A stretch of DNA of 21,322 nucleotides from Firmicutes bacterium UBA5286 (GCA_002408465.1 DHSM01000003.1:19709-41030), one strand, 5' to 3'; counted from the stretch's first letter, positions 6,091-14,619 are shown. The notes: a model not told the origin generated them from the letters alone. Translations and numbers: made by a program.

Positions 6091-7074
6091 CTACTTAAAT
6101 TTGATTGTTATCTCCGCGTCCTCTGTAAGGCCAAGCAATAGTTTCTCCACCAGTTTCTGTTGTTCTGCCTGAAGCAGGCTGGCCGATATTTGGGCACGTA
6201 CGTCTTCGTCCAGCTCATAATAACCGGGGGGCTGGATTTCAGTAACCTCAAGTAGATGCCAGCCGTACGTCGATTCTACCGGCTGAGAAACCACATTCAG
6301 ATCAGCGGAAAAAGCAACTTCGCCAAAGGACTCGACAACATTTTCCTTTTCAACAAAACCGATATCGCCGCCATATTTCCCGCTGCTGTCCTGAGAATAC
6401 TCTTTAGCCAGCTGGGCAAAATCTTCTCCCGCTTTTAAACGCTGGTACAGGCTGTCGGCCAATTCCTTGACCTCAGCGGAAACATCATCCTCAGAATCAG
6501 GGAAATTGCCTTTGTTGAGGAGAATGTGGCGCACTCTTCTCAGCTCGCCATGTGCATAAAGGGTCTCTTTTTGTTCCTCATAATAACCCTCAATTGCCTC
6601 GCCATCAGGGGCTTCTGCCTTTTCCCGTTCAGCCTCCACCATGGCATTGATTACCTGATAATCCGTAAATAACTGCCTGATCCAATCCTCTGTTAAGCCC
6701 AGTTCCAGCAGACGGGTGTAATAGATTGCTTCAGAGCCCCCAAACAAATCTTGCTTCAGCGCCTGGGTGCGATACGACTCGTACTCTTTTTGCACAACAT
6801 CCATATCTGCTTTAAACCCAAGTTTCCCTGCTTCAGCAAGATACACCTTCATATCGATCATATCCTGGAGAATCTGCTTTTGTTCACTGCGGGAAATCTG
6901 TAATTCTGGCTGGGCCAGGCGCAGAAAGCTTTCATAGAACTGATAATCTTCGCGGGTTATCTCCTGGCCATTGACCACTGCGTAAACAGACGGGCCTTTA
7001 GTTTCAGCACACCCGGACAGAATCAAGACCGCTGCAAGAAATAACACCAAGGTAAATCTTATTTTGCCAGCCAC
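6091..7074 (-). CDS. prsA: PrsA/SurA-type peptidyl-prolyl isomerase lipoprotein (foldase)
   Basis: This is an exported foldase of 327 residues from the chosen GTG at 7074. The signal peptide MAGKIRFTLVLFLAAVLILS is followed by Gly21-Cys22, a textbook lipobox, so the protein is anchored to the outer membrane leaflet. A SurA-like N-terminal helical region (about 28-165) precedes a parvulin PPIC domain at about 178-280 (RVRHILLN, FAQLAKEYSQD, GGDIGF, STYGWHLLEV). Such proteins help exported proteins fold at the membrane-wall interface. The open frame extends upstream to a TTG at 7110. However, GGGGTG lies 6 nt before the GTG at 7074, and that start gives the cleanest signal peptide. The 44-nt gap from mfd holds no terminator, so it is probably co-transcribed with mfd. 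Confidence 0.9.
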   Translation of the reverse strand: MAGKIRFTLVLFLAAVLILSGCAETKGPSVYAVVNGQEITREDYQFYESFLRLAQPELQISRSEQKQILQDMIDMKVYLAEAGKLGFKADMDVVQKEYESYRTQALKQDLFGGSEAIYYTRLLELGLTEDWIRQLFTDYQVINAMVEAEREKAEAPDGEAIEGYYEEQKETLYAHGELRRVRHILLNKGNFPDSEDDVSAEVKELADSLYQRLKAGEDFAQLAKEYSQDSSGKYGGDIGFVEKENVVESFGEVAFSADLNVVSQPVESTYGWHLLEVTEIQPPGYYELDEDVRAQISASLLQAEQQKLVEKLLLGLTEDAEITIKFK

Positions 7075-7118
7075 TGTCGTCACCCCTTTCGTACAATGTG
7101 ATTCTATCAAATAATCCT

Positions 7119-10100
7119 TTACTCCTCAATGGCTGTTTTCAACAAGTGCAAAAGCTGTTCCAAATCCCCAAGCATGTTAACCTTGTCTGTCTTGAGGCTG
7201 ACGCCAAGGACATTGTTCCGGCTGCGAAAATCATATTTTTTCGGATTGACAAGCCATATTTCCTGCATAATGCTGGGCGGGGGCCCCTTGCCTTCCCGAA
7301 AACTTAAGCCTATCTTTTCTTTCCCTGTCAGTTGTTCCACGCTCCAGCAAATTGATTCGACGCCAATGCCGGCTGCCAAGGCACGAATCCTGCCCACATC
7401 CAGGAGGACTTCCAGGGGAGGGGGCAAATTGCCAAATCTATCGTTGAGCTCATCTTGAATATCGTCAATGGCAGCAACAGTCTTGGCATCCCTTATCCGG
7501 CGATAGACATATATTTTTTCCCGCTCAGGCATGTAAGCATCAGGGATATACGCATCAACAGGCAATTCAATGCTTACTTCCGCTTCCACTGCTTCTTCTT
7601 TAGGCCTGTCACCCAGTTGCCGCACCTGTTGCTCCAGAAGCTGGCAATAGAGATCGAAGCCAACAGCTGCAATATGACCGTGCTGCTCCGGTCCCAGTAT
7701 ATTGCCGGTGCCCCGGATTTCCATATCCCGGAGGGACAGTTTGTAGCCTGCTCCCAATTCGGTGAACTCCTTAATGGCACTCAAGCGCTTTTGGGATTTT
7801 TCTGTTAAAACCTTGTCTTTGCGGTAGGTAAAGTAAGCATAAGCCAGTTTCCGTCCCCGTCCTACGCGGCCTCGCAGCTGATAGAGCTGAGACAGCCCCA
7901 GCCGGTCTGAATCATAGACAATGACAGTATTGACATTGGGAATATCCAGACCGTTTTCAATTATCGTCGTGCTCAGCAGGACCTGGTAACTGCCCTCATA
8001 GAACTCCAGCATGGTCCGTTCCAGCAGTGTATCAGCCATTTGACCATGCACCACGCCGATATTGACATCGGGCAACAGCCGGCGCAGGCGGGAAGCCTGA
8101 GCGTCAATGCCCTGAACCCGGTTAAATATCACATACACCTGGCCTCCTCTGTCCAACTCCCGGCGCACTGCCGACACCACCAGCTGGTCTGAGTACTCCA
8201 TCACATAAGTTTGAACGGGAAAGCGGCCTTCAGGAGGGGTATTAATGACACTCAGGTCCCTGATCCCCAGCAAGGCCATGTGCAAAGTGCGGGGGATGGG
8301 GGTGGCGGTCATGGTAAGAATATCGACATTAGCCTTAATTTGCTTGATTCTTTCTTTATGCTCGACGCCAAAGCGCTGTTCCTCATCCACCACCAACAGG
8401 CCCAGATTGGGAAGATGAATGTCCTTTTGCAACAGACGGTGGGTGCCAATAAGGATATCTACAACCCCCTCTGCGGCAGCGGCTACAATCTCCTTTTGCT
8501 CGGCTGCTGTCTTTAACCGTGACAGTACTTCAACCCGGACGGGAAAGGGGGAAAAGCGCTCCCGAAATGTATTGTAATGCTGTTGCGCCAGAATTGTGGT
8601 CGGGGCGAGAATGGCGACCTGCTTGCCGTCCATTACAGCCTTCATGGCTGCCCGCAGGGCAACTTCGGTCTTGCCATAACCTACGTCGCCGCAAAGCAGG
8701 CGATCCATGGGCCTGGGCAGTTCCATATCTCTCTTTACTTCTTCAATTGCCTTAAGCTGATCCCTGGTCTCCTGAAAGGCGAAACTATCCTCCAATTCCC
8801 GCTGCCAGGGACTGTCTGGCGCAAAGACATGGCCGGAGGCGGCTTGACGGGCGGCATACAGTTCCAATAAATCAAAAGCCAGCTTTTGCACGGATTCCCG
8901 GACCTTGGTCTTTACCCGCAGCCAATCCCCGCCTCCCAAAGCGTATAGTTTTGGCGGTTTATCGTCGCCACCCAGGTAGCGCTGGAGCAGGTGAACCTGA
9001 TCGGTGGGCAAGTAAAGGCGATCCTTGCCTGCATACTTAATATATAGATAGTCTCGCTTGGCGCCAGCTATCTCCCGGACAACAATACCCAAGTACTGAC
9101 CGATTCCATGAGAAAAATGGACTACATATTCTCCCGGAGTCAGGCTTTCCAAATCGCCGGCGCTCATGCCTTGCTGGTGCCGCGGTTTTTTGGCAAGGCG
9201 GCGCCGGGCAGCCAGTTCATTGAGACTTAAGACTACCAATCCCTGTTCAGCCAACTCAAAACCGGCGGTGAGGCCGCCGGGAACAAAGTTGACAGAGCCC
9301 TGACGCAGGTCATCGGTATCGGTGTCCCGAACCGGTATATCCTGGGCCTTAAGGGACTGAGCCAGCTGCCGGCCGGCTCCTACTGCCACCACTGTGGCCT
9401 CCCGCTTGAGCCAGGCCTTGATTTCATCAGCAATCAGCTGCTGCTGTCCGTAAAAATTTGGCACCTGACGAAAAGACAGACTGCTGGTGCCGTTAAGGCG
9501 GAAATGTTTCACCGACCTGGCCAGCAAAGCAAGATGCAGAGTAGGGGGTGTCCACTTGTCCACTACCGCCTCAACAGACAGCCAAGGTTGCAGGCCAGGA
9601 AGGAGCTTGCCCTTTTCCAGCATCGACTGATGTCTTTCCATCAATTCGCCGGCATGGAGATCCAGATGCTCAAGAATCGCTGCAGTCTCGGCGGTCATTA
9701 CTGAACCCCCGCCAAAGTAGTCCAGCAAATTACACGGCCGGTCAAAGATATATTGCATATAGTGACTTGCCCCGGGCCAGGACTGAAGATTGGCAAAGCG
9801 CTCCTGATCCTGGGCCAGCTGGGGCAAAAACAAGGGAGAGAGAGTCTTTGCCCGGGCAGCCAGTTTGTTCAGTACCCGCTGCCTCAATTCGCTGTTGAGG
9901 GTGAGCAGCCTAATAGGGCCAAAGCTAATGCCGGGCAGGCTTTTTGAAGAGCGCTGGCTGGAAAGATCAAAGCTGCGCACAGATTCGATGAGAATATCAA
10001 AGTATTCCACCCTGCACGGTTCACCGCCGGGGGGAAAAATATCCACAATTTCTCCCCGCTGACTGAACTGGCCGGGACCATCTACCCTCTCCGCCCGCTG

Positions 10101-10577
10101 ATAACCCATGAGTGAAAGGCGGGCAGTCAGTTCTTCCAGAGGAAGTTCATCGCCGGGGGCGAGAGAGATGGAATTTTCTCTGAGAAATTCTGGCGGCGGC
10201 AACAATTCCAGCAAAGCTGTTGCCGGAGCAACTACAAGACAGGGCACAGCGGCTGCAACCTGCTGAAGAGCGATGACCCTTTGGCTCTCCAATTCGTGGC
10301 TCTCGGCATCCACCTCGGTTCCCAAGGTCGGCCGGGCAGGAAAGAGATAACCTGGACCATCGCTAAAAAACTGATAATCTGCCAACAGGGTCATGGCATC
10401 TTTGAGGCTGTCGGTGACAAACAACACCGGCGCCCCGGAACTGGCCACAAGCAAATCAGCCAACAGCGCCCGCTGACTGCCGCTAATGCCCTGGACCAGG
10501 TAATGCCCGCCAGAGCTGAGCCGGGAAAGAACATCCGCTATTCCCTGGTTAGCAGAAGCAATCTGCCTGATCCCCAT
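7119..10577 (-). CDS. mfd: Transcription-repair coupling factor Mfd
   Basis: This 1152-residue ATP-driven DNA translocase displaces RNA polymerase stalled at lesions and recruits UvrA. It has the usual full length. Visible parts are the UvrB-like N-terminal module (about 20-330, including FSQRGEIVDIFPP near 171-183), the CarD-like RNA-polymerase interaction domain (about 475-540, beginning LTPGEYVVHFSHGIGQY), the helicase motor with Walker A GDVGYGKTE (630-638), DEEQRFG (731-737) and TMTATPIPRT (755-764), then TTIIENGLDIPN and QLRGRVGRG, and a C-terminal TRCF domain. The ATG at 10577 follows the pth stop by only 11 nt, with its TAGGAGGG site in that gap. The gene fin, which precedes mfd in Bacillus, is absent. 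Confidence 0.98.
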   Translation of the reverse strand: MGIRQIASANQGIADVLSRLSSGGHYLVQGISGSQRALLADLLVASSGAPVLFVTDSLKDAMTLLADYQFFSDGPGYLFPARPTLGTEVDAESHELESQRVIALQQVAAAVPCLVVAPATALLELLPPPEFLRENSISLAPGDELPLEELTARLSLMGYQRAERVDGPGQFSQRGEIVDIFPPGGEPCRVEYFDILIESVRSFDLSSQRSSKSLPGISFGPIRLLTLNSELRQRVLNKLAARAKTLSPLFLPQLAQDQERFANLQSWPGASHYMQYIFDRPCNLLDYFGGGSVMTAETAAILEHLDLHAGELMERHQSMLEKGKLLPGLQPWLSVEAVVDKWTPPTLHLALLARSVKHFRLNGTSSLSFRQVPNFYGQQQLIADEIKAWLKREATVVAVGAGRQLAQSLKAQDIPVRDTDTDDLRQGSVNFVPGGLTAGFELAEQGLVVLSLNELAARRRLAKKPRHQQGMSAGDLESLTPGEYVVHFSHGIGQYLGIVVREIAGAKRDYLYIKYAGKDRLYLPTDQVHLLQRYLGGDDKPPKLYALGGGDWLRVKTKVRESVQKLAFDLLELYAARQAASGHVFAPDSPWQRELEDSFAFQETRDQLKAIEEVKRDMELPRPMDRLLCGDVGYGKTEVALRAAMKAVMDGKQVAILAPTTILAQQHYNTFRERFSPFPVRVEVLSRLKTAAEQKEIVAAAAEGVVDILIGTHRLLQKDIHLPNLGLLVVDEEQRFGVEHKERIKQIKANVDILTMTATPIPRTLHMALLGIRDLSVINTPPEGRFPVQTYVMEYSDQLVVSAVRRELDRGGQVYVIFNRVQGIDAQASRLRRLLPDVNIGVVHGQMADTLLERTMLEFYEGSYQVLLSTTIIENGLDIPNVNTVIVYDSDRLGLSQLYQLRGRVGRGRKLAYAYFTYRKDKVLTEKSQKRLSAIKEFTELGAGYKLSLRDMEIRGTGNILGPEQHGHIAAVGFDLYCQLLEQQVRQLGDRPKEEAVEAEVSIELPVDAYIPDAYMPEREKIYVYRRIRDAKTVAAIDDIQDELNDRFGNLPPPLEVLLDVGRIRALAAGIGVESICWSVEQLTGKEKIGLSFREGKGPPPSIMQEIWLVNPKKYDFRSRNNVLGVSLKTDKVNMLGDLEQLLHLLKTAIEE

Positions 10578-10588
10578 ATCCAGCCCTC

Positions 10589-11170
10589 CTAAAACTGCTC
10601 ACTAATTTCAACCTGGCCATTATACCTGCTCATTGCCGCAGTAATTCCCCGATACATCCATAGTTCAATGGCCCTGGCAGCCTGTGCCAGCATTGCATCT
10701 ACCAGGGCAAGTTCATGCTGGTCAAAAGGCTGCAAAACAAAATCCCGGGGAATTAAAAGGCTGTCAGCGCCAATGCCAAGGCGCAGACGAGGCAGCTCCT
10801 GATGGCCAATGGCCTGAAGGATGGAAAGCATTCCTTTTTGCCCCCCGTCAGAGCCCCGGCAGCGGAAGCGCAACGTTCCCAAGGGGAGGGCTAAATCATC
10901 AAAGACAATGAGGATATCCTTCCAATCGGGATTAAGTTCCTTGATGGCAGCAGCCACCGCCCGGCCGCTGTCATTCATATAGGTCATGGGCTGTAAAATA
11001 TGAATCTTTTCACCGGCAAAGGCAGCCTCCGTTGCCACCCCATGCCAACGCCTGCGCTGGCTTAGCCCCCGCAGGTTTTTAGCATAAGCATCAACTGCCC
11101 GAAAACCAATATTATGGCGAGTGCTGGCATATTCGGCGCCGGGATTGCCCAGTCCGACAATTAACTTCAT
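10589..11170 (-). CDS. pth: Peptidyl-tRNA hydrolase
   Basis: This 193-residue cytoplasmic enzyme releases peptides from prematurely dropped peptidyl-tRNAs. The start at 11170 gives MKLIVGLGNPG directly, with AGGAGG 7 nt upstream; a frame extension to 11188 adds six residues and ignores this site. Catalytic and substrate positions are recognisable: Asn9, His19 (catalytic, E. coli His20), Asn66 in TYMNDSG, and Asp92 (E. coli Asp93). The usual GGHNG motif reads GGQKG at 109-113, so the E. coli His113/Asn114 pair is replaced by Gln/Lys. The gene matches spoVC of B. subtilis by position. An intrinsic terminator stands between ctc and this gene, so it depends on read-through or a hidden promoter. 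Confidence 0.95.
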   Translation of the reverse strand: MKLIVGLGNPGAEYASTRHNIGFRAVDAYAKNLRGLSQRRRWHGVATEAAFAGEKIHILQPMTYMNDSGRAVAAAIKELNPDWKDILIVFDDLALPLGTLRFRCRGSDGGQKGMLSILQAIGHQELPRLRLGIGADSLLIPRDFVLQPFDQHELALVDAMLAQAARAIELWMYRGITAAMSRYNGQVEISEQF

Positions 11171-11186
11171 GGCCAAACCTCCTGTC

Positions 11187-11209
11187 AAAAAAAGGGCGCC
11201 ATGGCGCCC
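11187..11209 (-). terminator. Intrinsic terminator between ctc and pth
   Basis: The sequence GGGCGCCATGGCGCCC (11194-11209) is a perfect palindrome, giving a 6-bp all-GC stem with a 4-nt loop. On the minus strand seven T follow (11187-11193). It starts 2 nt after the ctc stop, and its T run ends only 3 nt before the pth ribosome binding site. Confidence 0.85.
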
Positions 11210-11211
11210 GC

Positions 11212-11826
11212 TTATTCAGCTTCAGGTTCAGGAACCTCAGCCTGGCCTTCTTCGGTTTCTTCGGTCTCAACTTCTTCTTCAGTTTCAAGGCGAGGAGCGA
11301 GCACAGAAACCACCACTTCCGTTTCCGGAGTCAGAATCTCAAAGTTGCCCTCAATGGCTAGATCGGCCACCGTTCTAGAGTCGCCGATAGCAAGAGCGCT
11401 GATGTCCAGTTCAAAGCCTTGGGGGATTTCAGTGGGGAGGCACCTTACTTCGACCTCACGGGTTTGCTGCTGCACAACGCCGCCTTCTTTTATACCCAGA
11501 GGTTCACCAATGAGGTGAACAGGTACGGTGGCGGTGAGCTTTTGCTCCAAGTCTACAGCATAAAAGTCCATATGCAGGATGTCGCCCTTCACCCGGTGGC
11601 GCTGCAAATCTTTTAACATTACGGTATATTTTTTCTTTCCCGCTGTCAAATCAATCAGCATATTTGCCGTTCCGTGCTGGACAAATTGTTTGACATCGGC
11701 TTCCGGCAAACCCAGATGGATAGGCCCCACCCCGTGCCCATACAGGACCGCAGGCACAAGATTGTTTCTGCGCACTTTATGGCCCTTATCGGCACGGATG
11801 TCTGCTTTCAAGGTATATCGCTTCAT
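11212..11826 (-). CDS. ctc: Large ribosomal subunit protein bL25, Ctc/TL5 type
   Basis: This 204-residue protein has an N-terminal bL25 domain that binds 5S rRNA (about 1-92, with the family pattern VPAVLYGHG and GDILHMDFYAVD). A C-terminal TL5-type beta domain follows (about 95-180), then a strongly acidic tail from about residue 180 (ETEEEVETEETEE). Length and layout equal the B. subtilis general-stress protein Ctc. It is likely to occupy the 5S rRNA site of the ribosome, with a possible stress role. The ATG at 11826 has AAGGAGAG upstream. A good sigma-A promoter lies in the 64-nt gap after prs, and a terminator follows directly. I saw no obvious sigma-B promoter, the form used in Bacillus. 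Confidence 0.96.
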   Translation of the reverse strand: MKRYTLKADIRADKGHKVRRNNLVPAVLYGHGVGPIHLGLPEADVKQFVQHGTANMLIDLTAGKKKYTVMLKDLQRHRVKGDILHMDFYAVDLEQKLTATVPVHLIGEPLGIKEGGVVQQQTREVEVRCLPTEIPQGFELDISALAIGDSRTVADLAIEGNFEILTPETEVVVSVLAPRLETEEEVETEETEEGQAEVPEPEAE

Positions 11827-11860
11827 ATAGTTATCTCTCCTTCTGCCCGATTACCAATAC

Positions 11861-11889
11861 AGTATACTCTGACCAAAAAGTCAAGTCAA
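11861..11889 (-). promoter_or_regulatory. Sigma-A promoter of ctc (and pth-mfd by read-through)
   Basis: On the minus strand TTGACT (11884-11889) and TATACT (11861-11866) are separated by exactly 17 bases; each matches the consensus at 5 of 6 positions. The -35 box starts 1 nt after the prs stop codon. The predicted leader is about 28 nt. Confidence 0.8.
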
Positions 11890-11890
11890 A

Positions 11891-12841
11891 CTAAGTGGCA
11901 TCAAACAGCGTGCTGATAGACAAATCTTCGTGGATTCTGACAATGGCATCAGCCAGCAAAGCTGCCACAGAACATTTTCTTAAAATTGGAAGCTGTTTTT
12001 CTTCCGGCAAGGGAATAGTGTCGCATACTACCACTTCACTAATGCAGGAGTTAACCAGCCGTTCCAAGGCGGGTCCGGAAAAGACCGGGTGCGTGCAGCA
12101 GGCAAAGACCTTGGTGGCCCCCCTGTCAAGAAGAGCCTGTGCGCCGAGAACGATCGTCCCGGCGGTATCAATAATATCGTCTACAAGCACAGCCTGCTTA
12201 CCCTCAATATCGCCGATTATATTCATAACTTCCGCCACATTCGCCTGAGGACGACGCTTGTCTATGATTGCAATTGGCACCCGCAAGCGCTGGGCCATAT
12301 CCCGAGCTCTGGTCACTCCCCCCATATCCGGGGAGACAACTACCAAATCCTTGGTGTCTTTATTGGCGAAATGCTCAGCCAGCAAAGGCACGGCTGTCAT
12401 GTGATCAACGGGAATGTCGAAAAAGCCTTGAATTGCTCCGGCATGCAGGTCGATGGTCAAAATCCTGTTGGCGCCGGCCACCGTCAAAAGGTTGGCTACT
12501 AATTTGGCTGTGATTGGATCCCGGGGGCGAGTCTTGCGATCCTGACGGGCATACCCATAGTAGGGGATGACTGCAGTAATCCGCTTGGCAGAAGCACGTT
12601 TGAGGGCATCGATCATTACCAGCAGTTCCATTAGATTGTCATTGCAAGGATTGCAGGTGGATTGGATTATATAGACATCGGAGCCCCTGACGGACTCATC
12701 AATGCGGACTGAAACCTCACCGTCACTGAAGCGAACCACCTCACCATTGCCCAAAGGGATTTCAATCTTATCCGCGATTGCCGCTGCCAGGGTTAAGTTA
12801 GACGTGCAGCTAAAAATCTTAAGTTTGCGGTCGTAGTACAT
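11891..12841 (-). CDS. prs: Ribose-phosphate pyrophosphokinase (PRPP synthetase)
   Basis: This 316-residue cytoplasmic class I enzyme makes PRPP from ribose 5-phosphate and ATP, feeding purine, pyrimidine, histidine, tryptophan and NAD synthesis. Motifs are in order: the flexible ATP loop YYGYARQDRK (94-103), the ribose-phosphate and metal region DLHAGAIQGFF (131-141), and the PRPP-binding loop DDIIDTAGT (221-229). Length equals the family standard. The ATG directly abuts the glmU stop codon with no gap, and its GGAGGAAGAAGG site lies inside the end of glmU, so translation should be coupled. It is co-transcribed with glmU, as in Bacillus. Confidence 0.98.
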   Translation of the reverse strand: MYYDRKLKIFSCTSNLTLAAAIADKIEIPLGNGEVVRFSDGEVSVRIDESVRGSDVYIIQSTCNPCNDNLMELLVMIDALKRASAKRITAVIPYYGYARQDRKTRPRDPITAKLVANLLTVAGANRILTIDLHAGAIQGFFDIPVDHMTAVPLLAEHFANKDTKDLVVVSPDMGGVTRARDMAQRLRVPIAIIDKRRPQANVAEVMNIIGDIEGKQAVLVDDIIDTAGTIVLGAQALLDRGATKVFACCTHPVFSGPALERLVNSCISEVVVCDTIPLPEEKQLPILRKCSVAALLADAIVRIHEDLSISTLFDAT

Positions 12842-14203
12842 TTAATCCTTCTTCCTCCAATCTGCTTTATTGGTCTGCCTGGCTCTGGCAATGGCCAGGG
12901 CCTTGGCAGGCACATCTCTGGTAATTGTCGATCCCGCCGCTACATAAGCACCGTCCTCTACCTTTATCGGCGCCACCAGATTTGTATTGCTACCGATAAA
13001 TACGCTGTCACCGATTTCGGTTTTGCTCTTTTTAGTGCCATCGTAATTGGCGGTAATGACTCCGCAGCCAATATTAGAATTTGTTCCCACCTGGGCGTCG
13101 CCAACATAGGCCAGATGCGGGACCTTAGACCCCTCGCCAATCTGAGAATTTTTGATTTCAACAAAATCCCCGATCTTCACCTGGGGGCCAATATGGGTAC
13201 CAGGCCTTAGATATGCAAAGGGTCCTATAGTAGTGCAGTCACCAACAGAGGCTTCCTCCATTACAGCATAGCGGACAAGGACTCCATCCCCCAATTGGCA
13301 GGAGTCAATTGTGGCATTGGGCCCGATAAGGCAATTTTCGCCAATCCTTGTTCCGCCCTTAATAAAAGTATTGGGATAGATAATGGTGTCCACGCCCACC
13401 TCTGCATCGGCATCTATCCAGGTGGTACTAGGATCGATGATTGAAACCCCTTGCCTCATCAGCCTGTGACATATTCTCTGGCGCATGATTTTTTCTGCCC
13501 AAGCCAGCTGAACCCGATCGTTTGGTCCTAATATCTCCCTGTGATCAGAAACTGTAAAAGCACCGGTTTTTTCACCGTTAAGAACCAGCAGGGAGAAAAC
13601 ATCTGTGAGATAATATTCACCCTGAGCATTATTTGTGCTCAGGCGGTCCAGCAGAGATTCGACTTTGCTCCAGTTAAAGCAGTAAGCGCCGCTGTTGATC
13701 TCATTGATTTTCTTTAAGCTGCTGTCGGCATCTTTTTCCTCGGCAATGGCAATGACGCTGCCATTGCTTCCCCGGACAATTCTGCCATAGCCGGCAGGTT
13801 GAGGAACTCGGGCGGAAAGGACTGTAGCGGCATTCTTATCCCGCGTATGTTCTCCAATCAGATCCCGTAATGTTGCCGCAGTCAACAGGGGAGTATCCCC
13901 TGCCAAAACCAGCACGTCCCCACCATACCCCCGCAGCTTTTTGGCTGCCTGGGCCAGAGCATGGCCGGTGCCAAGTTGCTCTTTTTGTTCAACCCATGTA
14001 ATCGGGCCGCTTATTGCTGCCTGCACTTTTTCTGCGCCATAGCCGATTACAGCATAAATATCTTCAATCCCGGTTTCAACCAGGACATTGACAATATGTT
14101 GGAGCATCGGTTTACCTGCTACTGGAAATAATACCTTGGGAGTTTCAGACTTCATCCGCGTTCCTTTGCCTGCTGCCAATACAACCGAGGCGATTTTTCC
14201 CAC
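12842..14203 (-). CDS. glmU: Bifunctional GlmU: GlcNAc-1-P uridyltransferase / glucosamine-1-P acetyltransferase
   Basis: This 453-residue enzyme makes UDP-GlcNAc for peptidoglycan and wall polymers. The N-terminal nucleotidyltransferase (about 1-228) opens with the LAAGKGTRMKS signature (9-19). The C-terminal left-handed beta-helix (about 250-453) shows hexapeptide repeats and the acetyltransferase active-site region with KVPHLAYVGD and VITANYDG. The frame stays open to 14308, but the extra 35 residues have no family similarity and cross the spoVG terminator and the glmU promoter. The GTG at 14203, with GGAGG 8 nt upstream, gives the normal length. A sigma-A promoter is visible at 14231-14260, and prs follows without a gap. 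Confidence 0.97.
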   Translation of the reverse strand: MGKIASVVLAAGKGTRMKSETPKVLFPVAGKPMLQHIVNVLVETGIEDIYAVIGYGAEKVQAAISGPITWVEQKEQLGTGHALAQAAKKLRGYGGDVLVLAGDTPLLTAATLRDLIGEHTRDKNAATVLSARVPQPAGYGRIVRGSNGSVIAIAEEKDADSSLKKINEINSGAYCFNWSKVESLLDRLSTNNAQGEYYLTDVFSLLVLNGEKTGAFTVSDHREILGPNDRVQLAWAEKIMRQRICHRLMRQGVSIIDPSTTWIDADAEVGVDTIIYPNTFIKGGTRIGENCLIGPNATIDSCQLGDGVLVRYAVMEEASVGDCTTIGPFAYLRPGTHIGPQVKIGDFVEIKNSQIGEGSKVPHLAYVGDAQVGTNSNIGCGVITANYDGTKKSKTEIGDSVFIGSNTNLVAPIKVEDGAYVAAGSTITRDVPAKALAIARARQTNKADWRKKD

Positions 14204-14230
14204 CCGGCATTCCTCCTTCGTCCTGATATG

Positions 14231-14260
14231 AATATACCGTAACTGGTGGACAAAGGTCAA
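14231..14260 (-). promoter_or_regulatory. Sigma-A promoter of glmU-prs
   Basis: On the minus strand TTGACC (14255-14260) and TATATT (14231-14236) are separated by 18 bases; each matches the consensus at 5 of 6 positions. It lies between the spoVG terminator and the glmU GTG, with a predicted leader of about 21 nt. Confidence 0.75.
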
Positions 14261-14263
14261 GAC

Positions 14264-14290
14264 AACAAAAGGGGAGCATCTGCTCCCCTT
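14264..14290 (-). terminator. Intrinsic terminator of spoVG
   Basis: On the minus strand AAGGGGAGC and GCTCCCCTT form a perfect 9-bp stem around a 4-nt loop (14269-14290), followed by TTTTGTTG, counting the last paired bases. The stem begins within the spoVG stop codon. Confidence 0.88.
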
Positions 14291-14558
14291 AAGCTTCTTC
14301 TGGTTCAAGTTGTTCGTTATATGCGTCTAGGATCATTGTTTGCATCATATTCCTTGTCTCAGTAGTAATTGGGTGGGCAACATCTCGGAATTCACCATCT
14401 GCTCCCTTGCGACTGGGCATAGCAACAAAATAGCCATTATTGCCTTCAACCACCTTGATGTCATGGACGACAAACTGATTGTCAAAGGTAACAGAAACCA
14501 CTGCCTTCATTCTGCCGGCTGAGCTAACTCTCCGAATCCTGATGTCAGTAATATTCAC
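14289..14558 (-). CDS. spoVG: Regulatory RNA-binding protein SpoVG
   Basis: This 89-residue protein starts MNITDIRIRRV and contains the family blocks MKAVVSVTFDNQFVVHDIKV and GYFVAMPSRK. SpoVG was first found as a stage V sporulation factor; homologues bind nucleic acids and act as global regulators. The start is GTG at 14558 with AAGGTGG upstream. The frame extends to 14621, but those extra codons run back through the predicted transcription start region of the sigma-H promoter. The gene has its own promoter and a terminator at its stop codon, so it forms a monocistronic unit between the MobA-like gene and glmU. Confidence 0.96.
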   Translation of the reverse strand: MNITDIRIRRVSSAGRMKAVVSVTFDNQFVVHDIKVVEGNNGYFVAMPSRKGADGEFRDVAHPITTETRNMMQTMILDAYNEQLEPEEA

Positions 14559-14590
14559 ACTTTCACCACCTTGAAATAATGTCATAACTC

Positions 14591-14619
14591 TTATTCTGCA
14601 TAAACTTACAAAATCCTGC
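14591..14619 (-). promoter_or_regulatory. Sigma-H promoter of spoVG
   Basis: On the minus strand GCAGGATTT (14611-14619) fits the sigma-H -35 form RnAGGAwww, and GCAGAATAA (14591-14599) fits the -10 form RnnGAATww, with an 11-base spacer. The predicted leader is about 26 nt. Directly upstream lies an AT-rich stretch (14629-14648) that resembles the AT box of the B. subtilis spoVG promoter. Confidence 0.88.

Noticed and set aside
7075..7110. TTG start at 7110 for the prsA-like gene
   Set aside because: It would put a polar stretch in front of the signal peptide. The GTG at 7074 has a well-spaced GGGGTG and gives a normal lipoprotein signal.
14204..14308. Upstream extension of glmU to 14308
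   Set aside because: It would translate through the spoVG terminator hairpin and the glmU promoter; the GTG at 14203 has a strong ribosome binding site and gives the family length.
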